Source: Sulfurimonas sp.
Lineage (GTDB): Bacteria > Campylobacterota > Campylobacteria > Campylobacterales > Sulfurimonadaceae
Direction: 5' to 3'
Assembly (NCBI GenBank): GCA_021732045.1
Contig: JAKFWK010000005.1
Location: 186,001-250,000 of the forward strand
Length of the DNA: 64,000 bases
Of this stretch, positions 21,981 to 30,124 are shown one piece after another (positions within the stretch are counted from its first letter, which is position 1; every line of letters starts with the position of its first letter). Below the pieces are notes generated by a model. It was not told where the DNA came from. It searched no databases and saw nothing but the letters and a program-made list of their open reading frames with translations. Both the position numbers and the translations under genes were made by a program.

Positions 21981-22316
21981 ATGGGAACTTTTAAAACTGA
22001 AAACCCAGGTAATCAGCCTGTGTGGATAAACACAAGTAACTGTAAAGCGTGTGATATTTGTGTTTCTGTATGTCCATCTGGTGTACTTGGTATGGTGTAT
22101 GAAGTAACATCAACTTTAGGGGCTATGATATCTATAAATAATCCTGAAGCTTGTATTGGTTGTAGTGAGTGTGAGCTTTCATGCCCAGATTTTGCTATAT
22201 ATGTAGCAGAAAAGGCGGATTATAAATTTGCGAAACTAACTGATGACTCTAAAGCTCGTCAAGCGGCAATCGTTGCAAATAATTATATGTCACTAACTGA
22301 AAAAGGAGTTAAATAA
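21981..22316 (+). CDS. oorD: 2-oxoglutarate:acceptor oxidoreductase, delta (ferredoxin-like) subunit
   Basis: A 111-residue protein with two [4Fe-4S] motifs, CKACDICVSVCP and CIGCSECELSCP. It is the electron-transfer subunit of the CoA-dependent OorDABC complex, which interconverts 2-oxoglutarate and succinyl-CoA using low-potential ferredoxin or flavodoxin. It starts after TAGGAGAATAA. A 166-bp gap separates it from sucD; a TATAAA-like box around 21930 may be the operon's own promoter. Its TAA stop shares its last base with the oorA ATG (TAATG). Confidence 0.95.
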   Translation: MGTFKTENPGNQPVWINTSNCKACDICVSVCPSGVLGMVYEVTSTLGAMISINNPEACIGCSECELSCPDFAIYVAEKADYKFAKLTDDSKARQAAIVANNYMSLTEKGVK

Positions 22317-23470
22317 TGGCAAGAGAAGAAATTTCAACTGGTAATGAGCTATGCTCAATGGCAGCGATTGATGCTGGAGCTATGTTTTTTAGTGGATATC
22401 CAATTACTCCATCATCTGAAGTAATGCATGTTGCATCAGATTTATTACCAGAAGTTGGTGGTAAGTTTATTCAAATGGAAGATGAAATTGGTGGTATTTG
22501 TGCTGCACTTGGCGCTTCTATGACTGGTGTTAAATCATATACTGCAACTTCAGGCCCTGGTATTTCACTAAAAGCTGAGCAGATTGGTTTAGGTTTTATT
22601 GCCGAAATCCCACTAGTTATTGTAAATGTTATGCGTGGTGGCCCATCAACTGGTCTTCCAACTCGTGTTTCTCAAGCAGATATTGGTCAGGCGCAATATC
22701 CAACTCATGGTGATTTTGCTTCAATAACTCTTTGTGCAGGTAGTTTAACTGAATGTTATACGCAAACAGTTCGCGCGTTTAACTTAGCTGAGAAGTATAT
22801 GACTCCGGTTTTCATACTTTTAGATGAGACAATTGGTCACATGCACGGAAAAGCTATAATTCCAGATCTTGCAGAAGTTAAAGCAAGTATTGTAAATCGT
22901 GCAACATTTGATGGTGCTCCAGCTGATTATAAGCCTTATGATGTTCCAATGAATAAACCAGCAGTTTTAAACCCAATGTTTAAAGGTTACAAATACCATA
23001 TCACTGGACTACACCATGGACATGAGGGTTTCCCTACGGAAGATGCAGTTCAATGTGAATTTAATATTGAAAGATTAGTTGGTAAAATAAATACAGTTGC
23101 TGCTGAGAATGATGGTTTAGATGATTTACCAGATTATGAGGAGTATATGCTAGATGATGCAGAAGTTTGTATCATAGCTTACGGATCAATTGGTCTTGGT
23201 GCATATGAAGCTGTTAATAAGCTTCGTGAACAAGGTATTAAAGCTGGTATGTTTAGACCAATTTTATTATGGCCTTCACCAGCTAAAAGATTAGTTGAAA
23301 TTGGTGCTAAATTTAAAGATAAAATTTTTATTACAGAATTAAACATGGGTCAATACTCAAAAGAGATAGAGAGAGTAATAAAACGAAATGATTTTACAAC
23401 TCTATTAAAAGCAAATGGTCGTCCAATCGCACCTGCAGAAATGGTAGCAAAAGTTAAGGAGATGATGTAA
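22316..23470 (+). CDS. oorA: 2-oxoglutarate:acceptor oxidoreductase, alpha subunit
   Basis: A 384-residue subunit with the pyruvate/2-oxoacid oxidoreductase domain I fold. The substrate-site segment GYPITPSSEVMH and the following MEDEIGGICAALGASMTGVKSYTATSGPG are diagnostic of this class. It binds 2-oxoacid and, with OorB, thiamine diphosphate. It overlaps oorD and oorB by one base each, so the subunits are translated in a coupled series. This is the oxygen-sensitive CO2-fixing step of the reductive TCA cycle. Confidence 0.97.
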   Translation: MAREEISTGNELCSMAAIDAGAMFFSGYPITPSSEVMHVASDLLPEVGGKFIQMEDEIGGICAALGASMTGVKSYTATSGPGISLKAEQIGLGFIAEIPLVIVNVMRGGPSTGLPTRVSQADIGQAQYPTHGDFASITLCAGSLTECYTQTVRAFNLAEKYMTPVFILLDETIGHMHGKAIIPDLAEVKASIVNRATFDGAPADYKPYDVPMNKPAVLNPMFKGYKYHITGLHHGHEGFPTEDAVQCEFNIERLVGKINTVAAENDGLDDLPDYEEYMLDDAEVCIIAYGSIGLGAYEAVNKLREQGIKAGMFRPILLWPSPAKRLVEIGAKFKDKIFITELNMGQYSKEIERVIKRNDFTTLLKANGRPIAPAEMVAKVKEMM

Positions 23471-24324
23471 TGGCATTTAATTATGATAAATATTTACGCG
23501 TAAATAAGATGCCAACACTTTGGTGTTGGGGATGTGGTGATGGTGTTATTTTAAAAGCTACTATCCGTGCTATTGATAAAATGGGATGGGATATGAACAA
23601 TGTTTGTGTTGTTTCAGGCATTGGATGTTCTGGACGCTTTAGTTCATATATTGATTGTAATACTGTTCATACAACGCATGGTCGTACTATTGCGTATGCA
23701 ACTGGTATCAAACTTGCGAATCCACATATTAATGTAATTGTAGTTGCTGGTGATGGTGATAGTCTCGCGATTGGTGGTAATCACACAATTCATGGTTGTC
23801 GTCGTAACATAAATTTGAATTTTATTCTTATTAATAACTTTATATACGGTCTTACAAATTCTCAGATATCTCCAACTACTCCTCAGGGTATGTGGTGTGT
23901 ATCTGCACAAAATGGTAATATTGACCCAACTTTCAATGCAAGTAATCTTGCAATTGGAGCAGGTGCATCTTTTGTTGCTCGTGAATCAATGATTGACCCT
24001 AAGAAACTAGAAAAAATTCTTGTTAAATCTTTTGAACACAAAGGTTTTAGCTTTGTTGAAGTTTTATCAAACTGCCATATCAACCTTGGTCGTAAAAACA
24101 AGATGGCTAGTGCAATGGAAAACCTTAACTGGATTGACAGCATTACGGTTGGTAAGAAAAAATGGGATACACTCCCAGAAGATGAGCAGTTAAACTTGCT
24201 TCCAACTGGAGTATTAAGACAAGTTGAACAACCTGAATATACTGATATGTATGAAGAAGTTATAAAAGCTGCTCAAGGTAAACGCGGTAAGATTACTCAA
24301 GCTGATTTTGTGAAAAAGATATAG
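23470..24324 (+). CDS. oorB: 2-oxoglutarate:acceptor oxidoreductase, beta subunit
   Basis: The thiamine-diphosphate subunit, 284 residues. The ThDP/Mg motif is GDGDSLAIGGNH with the downstream INNFIYGLTNSQ. N-terminal Cys residues (LWCWGCGDG and SGIGCSGR) match the cluster-binding positions of two-subunit-type oxidoreductases. It catalyses decarboxylation or carboxylation together with OorA. It starts at the TAATG junction with oorA and is followed by oorC after 9 bases. Confidence 0.97.
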   Translation: MAFNYDKYLRVNKMPTLWCWGCGDGVILKATIRAIDKMGWDMNNVCVVSGIGCSGRFSSYIDCNTVHTTHGRTIAYATGIKLANPHINVIVVAGDGDSLAIGGNHTIHGCRRNINLNFILINNFIYGLTNSQISPTTPQGMWCVSAQNGNIDPTFNASNLAIGAGASFVARESMIDPKKLEKILVKSFEHKGFSFVEVLSNCHINLGRKNKMASAMENLNWIDSITVGKKKWDTLPEDEQLNLLPTGVLRQVEQPEYTDMYEEVIKAAQGKRGKITQADFVKKI

Positions 24325-24333
24325 GGGTCTACT

Positions 24334-24888
24334 ATGAGAAATTCTTTAAGATTTACTGGTGTTGGCGGTCAAGGTGTTTTATTGGCTGGTGAAATTATGG
24401 CTGCGTGTAAAATCAAAGATGGCGGAAATGGTTTGAAAACCGCAACATACACATCACAAGTTCGTGGTGGTCCAACAGTTGTTGATATAACACTAGATGA
24501 CAATGAAATTCGTTACCCTTATGCAAATGAAGGTGAGATAGATTTTATGCTTTCTGTTGCAAATGTGAGCTATAACCAATTTAAAAATGGTGTTAAACCA
24601 GGTGGAACAATTGTTGTGGATCCAAACTTAGTCCACCCAACAGACGAAGATAGAAAAAAATGGATAATTCATGAAATTCCAATTATCACAATAGCAAAAG
24701 AAGAGGTTGGTAATGTTATTACTCAATCAGTAGTTGCACTTGCAATTACAAATACTATGACAAATGTACTTTCAAAACAATCATTGATTGATACTATGCT
24801 TTCTAAAGTACCAGAAAAAGTTCATGCTGCAAATAAGTTAGCATATGAACTTGGCGAAAAATACGCAAACAAAGCTATGGGTAAATAG
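24334..24888 (+). CDS. oorC: 2-oxoglutarate:acceptor oxidoreductase, gamma subunit
   Basis: A 184-residue gamma subunit. GVGGQGVLLAGEIMA near residues 8-22 is the signature of the gamma (domain III) chain, which helps bind CoA. SQVRGGPTVVDI is also conserved. It is the last gene of oorDABC; an intrinsic terminator follows directly. The gene order D-A-B-C is the one known from Helicobacter and Campylobacter. Confidence 0.96.
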   Translation: MRNSLRFTGVGGQGVLLAGEIMAACKIKDGGNGLKTATYTSQVRGGPTVVDITLDDNEIRYPYANEGEIDFMLSVANVSYNQFKNGVKPGGTIVVDPNLVHPTDEDRKKWIIHEIPIITIAKEEVGNVITQSVVALAITNTMTNVLSKQSLIDTMLSKVPEKVHAANKLAYELGEKYANKAMGK

Positions 24889-24904
24889 TTTTAAAAAACA
24901 AGTG

Positions 24905-24935
24905 AAGGCATCCTTGGAAGAGGGTGTCTTTTTTT
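24905..24935 (+). terminator. Terminator of the oor operon
   Basis: A 9-bp stem (AAGGCATCC at 24905-24913 with GGGTGTCTT at 24922-24930, two G-U pairs), an 8-base loop and seven consecutive T ending at 24935. A textbook Rho-independent terminator. Confidence 0.88.
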
Positions 24936-24948
24936 AAATGAGAGCTGT

Positions 24949-24981
24949 AATATTATTTAGTATCTAATACTTAATAATATT
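24949..24981. repeat. 15-bp near-perfect inverted repeat at the end of the tetR gene
   Basis: Two 15-base arms (24949-24963 and 24967-24981) pair with a single mismatch around a CTA loop. The repeat reaches the TetR stop codon. It probably ends or protects the minus-strand transcript; a T-tract is not immediately adjacent. Confidence 0.5.
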
Positions 24982-25597
24982 AAATTTTTATTCCTTCCCA
25001 GAAAAACTCAACATGTTTTTCAAACTGAGTTGAGAGATTGTTAGCAGAGTTGCTATCAAATCTCATAAGTGTTACCTGTAATCTAATATAGAATAGGGTA
25101 GAGATAAACTCATATGCAACCAACATAGGATCAGATGATTTGATAAGTGAATTTTGCATCATAATAAAGAAAGCTTCTGATAGTACTTTTATGTTTTCAT
25201 TATGAAATTCGCTCATAAACTGCTCTCTAAGCTCTCTGTTTTGGAAAAGCTCAATCATAAGTAGTCTAAACATATTTTCGCTGCTCTTATCAAATGTAAG
25301 CAGCTTATACTGCATCGCATATTTTTGTATAAAAGCTTTTCCTTTTATCGCTGATTCTTTAATATTTGATTCATCTTTAGAGAATGGTGTAGTGAAGATA
25401 TCTTTTGCAACAGACAGAAATATCTCCTCTTTATTTTTAAAGTGATTATATAAAGCACTCTCTCTAATTCCTACTTCTGAAGCTATTTTTCTAACGCTTG
25501 TACCTTTGTATCCATGCTCAGAGAATAGGGATATCGAAGCTTTTAATATCTTATCTTTAGTGCTTACTTTTTTTTGAACTACCGTACTATTGGGCAT
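24980..25597 (-). CDS. TetR/AcrR family transcriptional regulator
   Basis: A 205-residue repressor-type protein. The N-terminal helix-turn-helix spans residues 14-60: KILKASISLFSEHGYKGTSVRKIASEVGIRESALYNHFKNKEEIF, which is split here only as family reading (helix 2 at TSVRKIASEVG, recognition helix at RESALYNHF). The C-terminal ligand domain is not assignable to a known inducer. The RBS is AAAGG. It faces oorC, and upstream lie four regularly spaced operator-like repeats, one of them over its probable -10 region, which suggests autoregulation. The target genes beyond itself are unknown. Confidence 0.9.
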   Translation of the reverse strand: MPNSTVVQKKVSTKDKILKASISLFSEHGYKGTSVRKIASEVGIRESALYNHFKNKEEIFLSVAKDIFTTPFSKDESNIKESAIKGKAFIQKYAMQYKLLTFDKSSENMFRLLMIELFQNRELREQFMSEFHNENIKVLSEAFFIMMQNSLIKSSDPMLVAYEFISTLFYIRLQVTLMRFDSNSANNLSTQFEKHVEFFWEGIKI

Positions 25598-25619
25598 TTA
25601 TGAACCTTTCTTAGTTGTA

Positions 25620-25728
25620 TGAACAACCGTTAATATATCTAGAATTATATATGAACAACTGTTAATAGTAGCTTATTCAAAAAGAACAACTGTTCATATA
25701 TTATTTTTCTTTAGTGAACAGTTGTTCT
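25620..25728. promoter_or_regulatory. Four phased operator-like repeats between tetR and rnpB
   Basis: The core GAACAACYGTTMAT occurs at 25621, 25653 and 25684, and in reverse orientation (GAACAGTTGTTC) at 25716. Start-to-start distances are 32, 31 and 32 bases, about three helical turns, so all sites face the same side of the helix. The third and fourth form an exact 12-base inverted pair. The outer GAACA/TGTTC symmetry suits a TetR dimer. The array covers the probable tetR promoter and ends some 45 bases before the rnpB 5' end. Confidence 0.75.
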
Positions 25729-25773
25729 TGTATCGTTTTAAACGAAAAGCAAAGAAGATTCTAGTAATATTTC

Positions 25774-26135
25774 GTAGGTACAACAGATAGTGACTTGATG
25801 AATTTCAAGAGGAAAGTCCGAGCTGCTATAAGAAAGTGTTCCATTTAACTAATGGCCGTAGTAATACGAGGGAAAGTGCAACAGAGAGCAGACTTCTATC
25901 ATTTATGATAGTAAAGGTGAAAGGGCGGTGTAAGAGACCACCAGTCTCTATAGTAATATAGAGAGCTTGTAAACCCAACATGGCAGCAAGAAACAGATGG
26001 TCAGCTTCTTAATTGTAGAGAGAGATGTAGAAATACATGGTATCTGCTTATGCTACTGTTTCGCTAGAGTTACTATGTAAATAGTAAAGTAGATTAATAC
26101 TATCAAAACAAAACTCGGCTTATAGTTGTACCTAC
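25774..26135 (+). ncRNA. rnpB: RNase P RNA (bacterial type A)
   Basis: Catalytic RNA of RNase P, which matures tRNA 5' ends. Conserved blocks are GAGGAAAGTCCGAGCT near 25810, the AATGGCCGTA region, the GGTGAAAGGGCGGTGTAAGAGACCACC region, CAACATGGCAGCAAGA near 25976 and the 3' element ACTCGGCTTATAG. The ends are set by the P1 helix: GTAGGTACAAC at 25774-25784 pairs exactly with GTTGTACCTAC at 26125-26135. Actual transcript ends could differ by a few bases. A TAGTAAT-like -10 lies just upstream. Confidence 0.95.
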
Positions 26136-26461
26136 TTCTTTAAAAGTCTTATTTTAGGGTTTATTATCATTTTTTAAATTGTTACCTATTTGTTGCAAAT
26201 GCCATTATTAAATAAATAAAATTAGCTCCTGCGCAAATGTTTTAAATCAATCAGCTTTATATAACTATCCATATTTAAAAGTAGTAAAGATATATTTTAT
26301 TGTATTAACGACTATTTTGCTCACAAGAGAGCTCAGTTTTTGTTTTGAGGATAGACTGTAACTGATGGGTTATGTAGCATAGATGTTGTAGAATCAGATT
26401 ATTTCAAACAGAACCTATGATATTCTTTAATATTTATATAATAAATCATATTTATTTTTTA
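26136..26461. other. Intergenic, 326 bases, no gene seen
   Basis: A/T-rich spacer between rnpB and the SagB-like gene. I see no open frame with a ribosome binding site, no tRNA and no convincing terminator; T-rich tracts just after rnpB may end it. Confidence 0.6.
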
Positions 26462-28021
26462 TTATCTGTTTTCATAAGCAACTCTTGTCTGGATTCTACT
26501 GTCTGTGTAGCCACGACCGACTGTAAAATGGTATAGAGTTTGAAAGCGATTATCTCTTAATCCTAGCATGTTGTGAACCAAATCATCTAAAAAGCATCCA
26601 ATTCCAGTTCCTTTTAATCCGATAGAGGTGGCTTCAAGATAAAGCTGTTGGCCAATAGCACCACACTCCCAATGAAGTTCTTTATATCTATGGGTGCCAT
26701 GAGCTTGTAGTTGATCTGAAAAACTACATAGCATCCCAAGGCTAAAGGCCCCATCGCTAGCTATCTCTTGCGAGCAACTTACCGCTTTAGAGCTCGCTCT
26801 TAAATCTCTCTCTTCTAATAGAAAAAGGTTCTTAAGTTCACTCTCTTGCCATTTGAACGATGGGTATGTATGCTCTTTGAGCGCTTCTTTATCCGCGCTG
26901 TTTCTAACTAAAATATATAGACCCTCTTTGTACTCTTCTACTCTATGCACAAATAAAACCAAGTGAGCCGAATTTTCTTTGCCATCAAGTGAACCATAAA
27001 CACTTTTTAGAATCGTATGAAACTGCTTTTTTGTTATAAGAGAAGTCTCGGCTTCCATAACATGAACGCTTCTTCTGTTTATGATGACTGCTTTAGACTC
27101 CATTGTTGGTTCTCTTAAGACTTTGCTTTGTTGCACACTCTTTTGAGGTGCTTGCATAACAGAGGTTGCATTTTCTACTTTTGGGATTATCTCCCACTCT
27201 TGCATTTTAGAGCTTAGCTTGTTTGCGATGCCATCATACCTTAATGGAAGGTTCTCTAACAACGATTCGATGCTAAGCGAAGAGCTAACATTTTCTGTAG
27301 AGACAACAAGGAGCATATCTGCGATTTCGCTCTCAAAAAATCTATTTTCCTGCTTAAGTCCTAGTAGATAATTGAGATCCTTATCACAAATATTATCAAG
27401 TCTTGTCAGTTTCCAACCTAGCATTTTGGCAGAAATCGTAAGAGCTTGCATGGCGTGACCGGCATCTAGATTTGTATATCTAAATGCTCGCTCACCATAT
27501 TTCCAAACCTCTCTCCATGAAATGCTAGAGAGCCCAACTAAAAAGCTACCATCTGGTAGCTCATCCCAAAAAGAAGTCTCAAATTCCGCCAAAATATCAA
27601 GTCCATGATTTTTTGGAGTATAGTGAAAGATTGTGCTTTTGCTGTTTTGTTCTTCAAGTACTGGAGGCAAAATCACATATGCTTCCGTTGGCTGTAAATT
27701 GCCACTAGAGGCGTTACATCTGAGCGCCCATGAACTTTCTCCAGAAACTTTCCAAACAGCAATTCCCATAGAAAACTGTAAAAGCTGAGATAGCGACTCT
27801 CTGACGAGCGGTGTACATGGTAAATCTGAGTCTAGCAGATGATAAGGTGGAGTTGTATTTTCTAGCGCCAAAGGCAAAACTATATTTTTTGCGCCGTTAT
27901 AGCTTCTAAATGGATCCGGTTGAGTAGCCCAATCCATATAGCCAACAGAGCGAGCATACTTCTGTTGTGAATGTTTTGTATCTTCGTGATAGAAAAAGAG
28001 TGTTTGTAAGTTTTTATTCAT
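26462..28021 (-). CDS. SagB-type dehydrogenase with two nitroreductase domains
   Basis: A 519-residue protein made of two nitroreductase-fold units. The first (about 55-260) has the SagB/ThcOx signature RCNASSGNLQPTEAY and NLDAGHAMQALTISAKMLGW. The second (about 305-515) begins with INRRSVHVME and has ECGAIGQQLYLEATSIGLKGTGIGCFLDD. SagB enzymes are FMN-dependent oxidases that make azoles in ribosomally synthesised peptides, but stand-alone tandem forms are of unknown role. No YcaO cyclase or precursor peptide is visible in the neighbourhood, so azole synthesis is not supported. The start is ATG at 28021. Confidence 0.82.
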   Translation of the reverse strand: MNKNLQTLFFYHEDTKHSQQKYARSVGYMDWATQPDPFRSYNGAKNIVLPLALENTTPPYHLLDSDLPCTPLVRESLSQLLQFSMGIAVWKVSGESSWALRCNASSGNLQPTEAYVILPPVLEEQNSKSTIFHYTPKNHGLDILAEFETSFWDELPDGSFLVGLSSISWREVWKYGERAFRYTNLDAGHAMQALTISAKMLGWKLTRLDNICDKDLNYLLGLKQENRFFESEIADMLLVVSTENVSSSLSIESLLENLPLRYDGIANKLSSKMQEWEIIPKVENATSVMQAPQKSVQQSKVLREPTMESKAVIINRRSVHVMEAETSLITKKQFHTILKSVYGSLDGKENSAHLVLFVHRVEEYKEGLYILVRNSADKEALKEHTYPSFKWQESELKNLFLLEERDLRASSKAVSCSQEIASDGAFSLGMLCSFSDQLQAHGTHRYKELHWECGAIGQQLYLEATSIGLKGTGIGCFLDDLVHNMLGLRDNRFQTLYHFTVGRGYTDSRIQTRVAYENR

Positions 28022-28122
28022 GCAACAATTTTAATTGTTTTTTCTTAAACTATTTAGATGAAAAAATATGGTTAAATAATTTTAACTTACTTTTCTATTT
28101 TGGAGATATTGGAAAATGAAAG

Positions 28123-28650
28123 TTACTTATTGTTTTCTACAAATTTAGCGTGAACTTCTCGTGTTAAAGACTCTATATGTAGGCTTAATTCTTTAGTAAA
28201 TTCAGTTAATTCTGTATTTTTTTGAAGTAGCTCAAGTAGGCGTGCTGTTTGTTCGCTTTCATAAACTTCACGCTCTTTGCTCTCCTGTGCGATAGCTTCT
28301 CTATGTTTTGCATCTGCTTCAGAATTTGCTTTGTCTCGTTCTGCTTGACGCGTTTGTGCTAAGAGTATGAGAGGTGCTGCATATGCGGCCTGAAGGCTAA
28401 ATGCAAGATTTAGAAGAATAAATGGGTATTGGTCAAATTTTGTAAACCCTAAAACATTTATGGTGATCCATAATGCAACGATGGCTGTTTGTGCAACTAG
28501 AAAAAAAGGTGTTCCAAAAAACCGCGCAAAAGCTTCTGCTTTTAAAGAGAACCAATCATTTCCAAATGTAGATGAAAGGTAAGAGTGAGGCAGATGAAAG
28601 CGAAAATAGTGATTTTTTGCTTTTTGTTTTTCTGAATCTTCAATATTCAC
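28123..28650 (-). CDS. DUF1003 membrane protein
   Basis: A 175-residue protein. Residues 40-105 hold the DUF1003 pattern: FARFFGTPFFLVAQTAIVALWITIN, then DQYPFILLNLAFSLQAAYAAPLILLAQTRQ, giving two membrane helices with a short loop. A coiled-coil tail rich in Glu and Lys follows. The function of the family is unknown. The start is GTG at 28650, seven bases after AAGGAG; an ATG between them is followed at once by TAG. It is divergent from the FTR-like gene. Confidence 0.82.
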   Translation of the reverse strand: MNIEDSEKQKAKNHYFRFHLPHSYLSSTFGNDWFSLKAEAFARFFGTPFFLVAQTAIVALWITINVLGFTKFDQYPFILLNLAFSLQAAYAAPLILLAQTRQAERDKANSEADAKHREAIAQESKEREVYESEQTARLLELLQKNTELTEFTKELSLHIESLTREVHAKFVENNK

Positions 28651-28849
28651 TACATGCTCCTTGATAATTAAAATATTTAATTCGATATACTATTTTAGAA
28701 ACATTATATATGACTTTAGTGGAGATTTACCAATTAAAGCCCAATTTAGTAAAATCTGTTTAATGCACCATATATCTGTGAAGGTGTATAACTTTGGCTA
28801 TGATTGCAGCTACATATGCCTCATTCAGAGAAAAAAAGGAAAAACAACA

Positions 28850-29473
28850 GTGCTTAAAATGATGATAGGATTTTTTAAAGATCTATGGAAGTATCGACGC
28901 CAAGTAAAAAAACAAGATAAGTGGATGCAAAAATATATAACACAGAAAAACTACGCTCTCAATCCTAGCTGGATGATGAGCACAAACCTTAAGGTATGGT
29001 TGAGTGATATGGAAGCAACTTTTGGACAACGCTTTTGTCCATGTTTTGAACCATCAAGTGATCCAGTGTTAAATAGAAAAATGATGTGTCCTTGTGAATT
29101 TGTTGAAGATGAGATTAGGGAGTATGGAACATGTCATTGTGCTCTGTTTGGTAGGGCTGATTTGGACAAAGCGGGCTGGAATGCTTCATCAAAAAGATTG
29201 ATGCAAGAGTATCAAGTACCATTGAACCTAAAAGATGGTGTGCTTGACGCAAGAGGCAAACCACTGGATCCTCGACGAAATTTACCTATCCCAGACGCGA
29301 TGCATCAGCTAAAATCTGCTCTAAATAGTTATGGCGGGAACTCTTTAAAGATAATTGTCTCCACAAAACAAGAAGTTCTAAATTTGGAGAAAATAGCCTC
29401 TTACCGTAACTATAAATTTACACAAGCAGAGCATCAAGACCATCATGAAGTAACACTACAATTTAAAGATTAG
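28850..29473 (+). CDS. Ferredoxin:thioredoxin reductase-like catalytic protein with C-terminal TusA-like segment
   Basis: A 207-residue protein. C63-P-C65, C80-P-C82 and C95-H-C97 reproduce the CPC...CPC...CHC motif of the ferredoxin:thioredoxin reductase (FTR) catalytic chain, which holds a [4Fe-4S] cluster next to an active disulphide. Spacings are 14 and 12 residues. The context FEPSSDPV and YGTCHCALFGRAD resembles the non-plant FTR family. The last 60 residues (HQLKSALNSYGGNSLKIIVS onward) follow a TusA/SirA-like beta-alpha-beta pattern without the usual CPxP cysteine; that assignment is inference. I start at GTG 28850, nine bases after AAGGA. The likely role is ferredoxin-dependent disulphide or sulfur-relay chemistry. 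An RNase H-like gene follows after 9 bases. Confidence 0.75.
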   Translation: MLKMMIGFFKDLWKYRRQVKKQDKWMQKYITQKNYALNPSWMMSTNLKVWLSDMEATFGQRFCPCFEPSSDPVLNRKMMCPCEFVEDEIREYGTCHCALFGRADLDKAGWNASSKRLMQEYQVPLNLKDGVLDARGKPLDPRRNLPIPDAMHQLKSALNSYGGNSLKIIVSTKQEVLNLEKIASYRNYKFTQAEHQDHHEVTLQFKD

Positions 29474-29482
29474 TAGCTATAA

Positions 29483-29995
29483 GTGATAAATAATAAGTCT
29501 AAATTTTTTCTCTTTACGGATGGCAGTATAAATCCACAAACGCATGTTGGTTATGGAGCTTATCTCTTTCTGAGCGAAAATCAGCTGAATCTTGCAGTAT
29601 CTATGAATGATGTGAAAATAAAGAGATTTGAAAACAGTAACTCCTCAAAGCTTGAACTTGAAACTCTTTTGTGGGCTTTAGGTGAGATTAGTCTCGATGG
29701 CTGTAAGCTCACCATCTATACGGATTGTCAAAATACAATAAGCCTAAAAGATAGGCGAGAGCGCTTTAAAAAAAATGATTATATGAGCAAAACAAACAAG
29801 CGCATAAAAAATCATGAGATATATAGAGAGTTTTTTAAAGCAATTGATGCTATTGATTGTGAGTTTGTAAAAGTAAAAGGGCATAAAAAGAAAGAGAATA
29901 AAGATAAAATTGATAAAATATTTACTTTTGTTGATATAGCCTCAAGAACTGCTCTAAGAAAACTGTATCCACATAAACAAACAACACCCCTTTAG
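29483..29995 (+). CDS. RNase H-like protein
   Basis: A 170-residue protein with the RNase HI fold order: FTDGSINPQTHVGYGAY (first catalytic Asp), LELETLLWAL (Glu), IYTDCQNTI (second Asp) and VDIASR near the C-terminus (third Asp). A KVKGHKKKENKD segment matches the position of the family's KVKGH handle/loop. It probably cleaves RNA in RNA-DNA hybrids, but it is clearly diverged from rnhA. The start is GTG with a poor RBS, so translation may be coupled to the FTR-like gene ending 9 bases upstream. Why it sits behind a redox gene is not clear. Confidence 0.7.
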   Translation: MINNKSKFFLFTDGSINPQTHVGYGAYLFLSENQLNLAVSMNDVKIKRFENSNSSKLELETLLWALGEISLDGCKLTIYTDCQNTISLKDRRERFKKNDYMSKTNKRIKNHEIYREFFKAIDAIDCEFVKVKGHKKKENKDKIDKIFTFVDIASRTALRKLYPHKQTTPL

Positions 29996-30124
29996 ACTTG
30001 TTATATAAAAGAGATTGTGAGTTTATATAGCAATTGGTGTTTGATTTTCTTAAACTATACACAAAATAAAAGCCACTCTTTTTTATCTAGCTTCTTTTAA
30101 TATTTCTAATGGTAAAAGCTTGTT

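Noticed and set aside
25620..25728. Regularly spaced repeats resembling a CRISPR array
   Set aside because: The shared core is only about 12 bases, one copy is inverted, and the intervening DNA is A/T-rich promoter sequence. Operators explain it better, and no cas gene is near.
28640..28662. ATG immediately followed by TAG before the DUF1003 gene
   Set aside because: A start-stop pair between the RBS and the GTG start is noted, but it is too short to support a function and can arise by chance.
28661..28849. 63-residue N-terminal extension of the FTR-like protein
   Set aside because: No RBS at the first start, the translated stretch looks like non-coding A/T-rich sequence, and the region must hold the divergent promoters. 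GTG 28850 has a good site.
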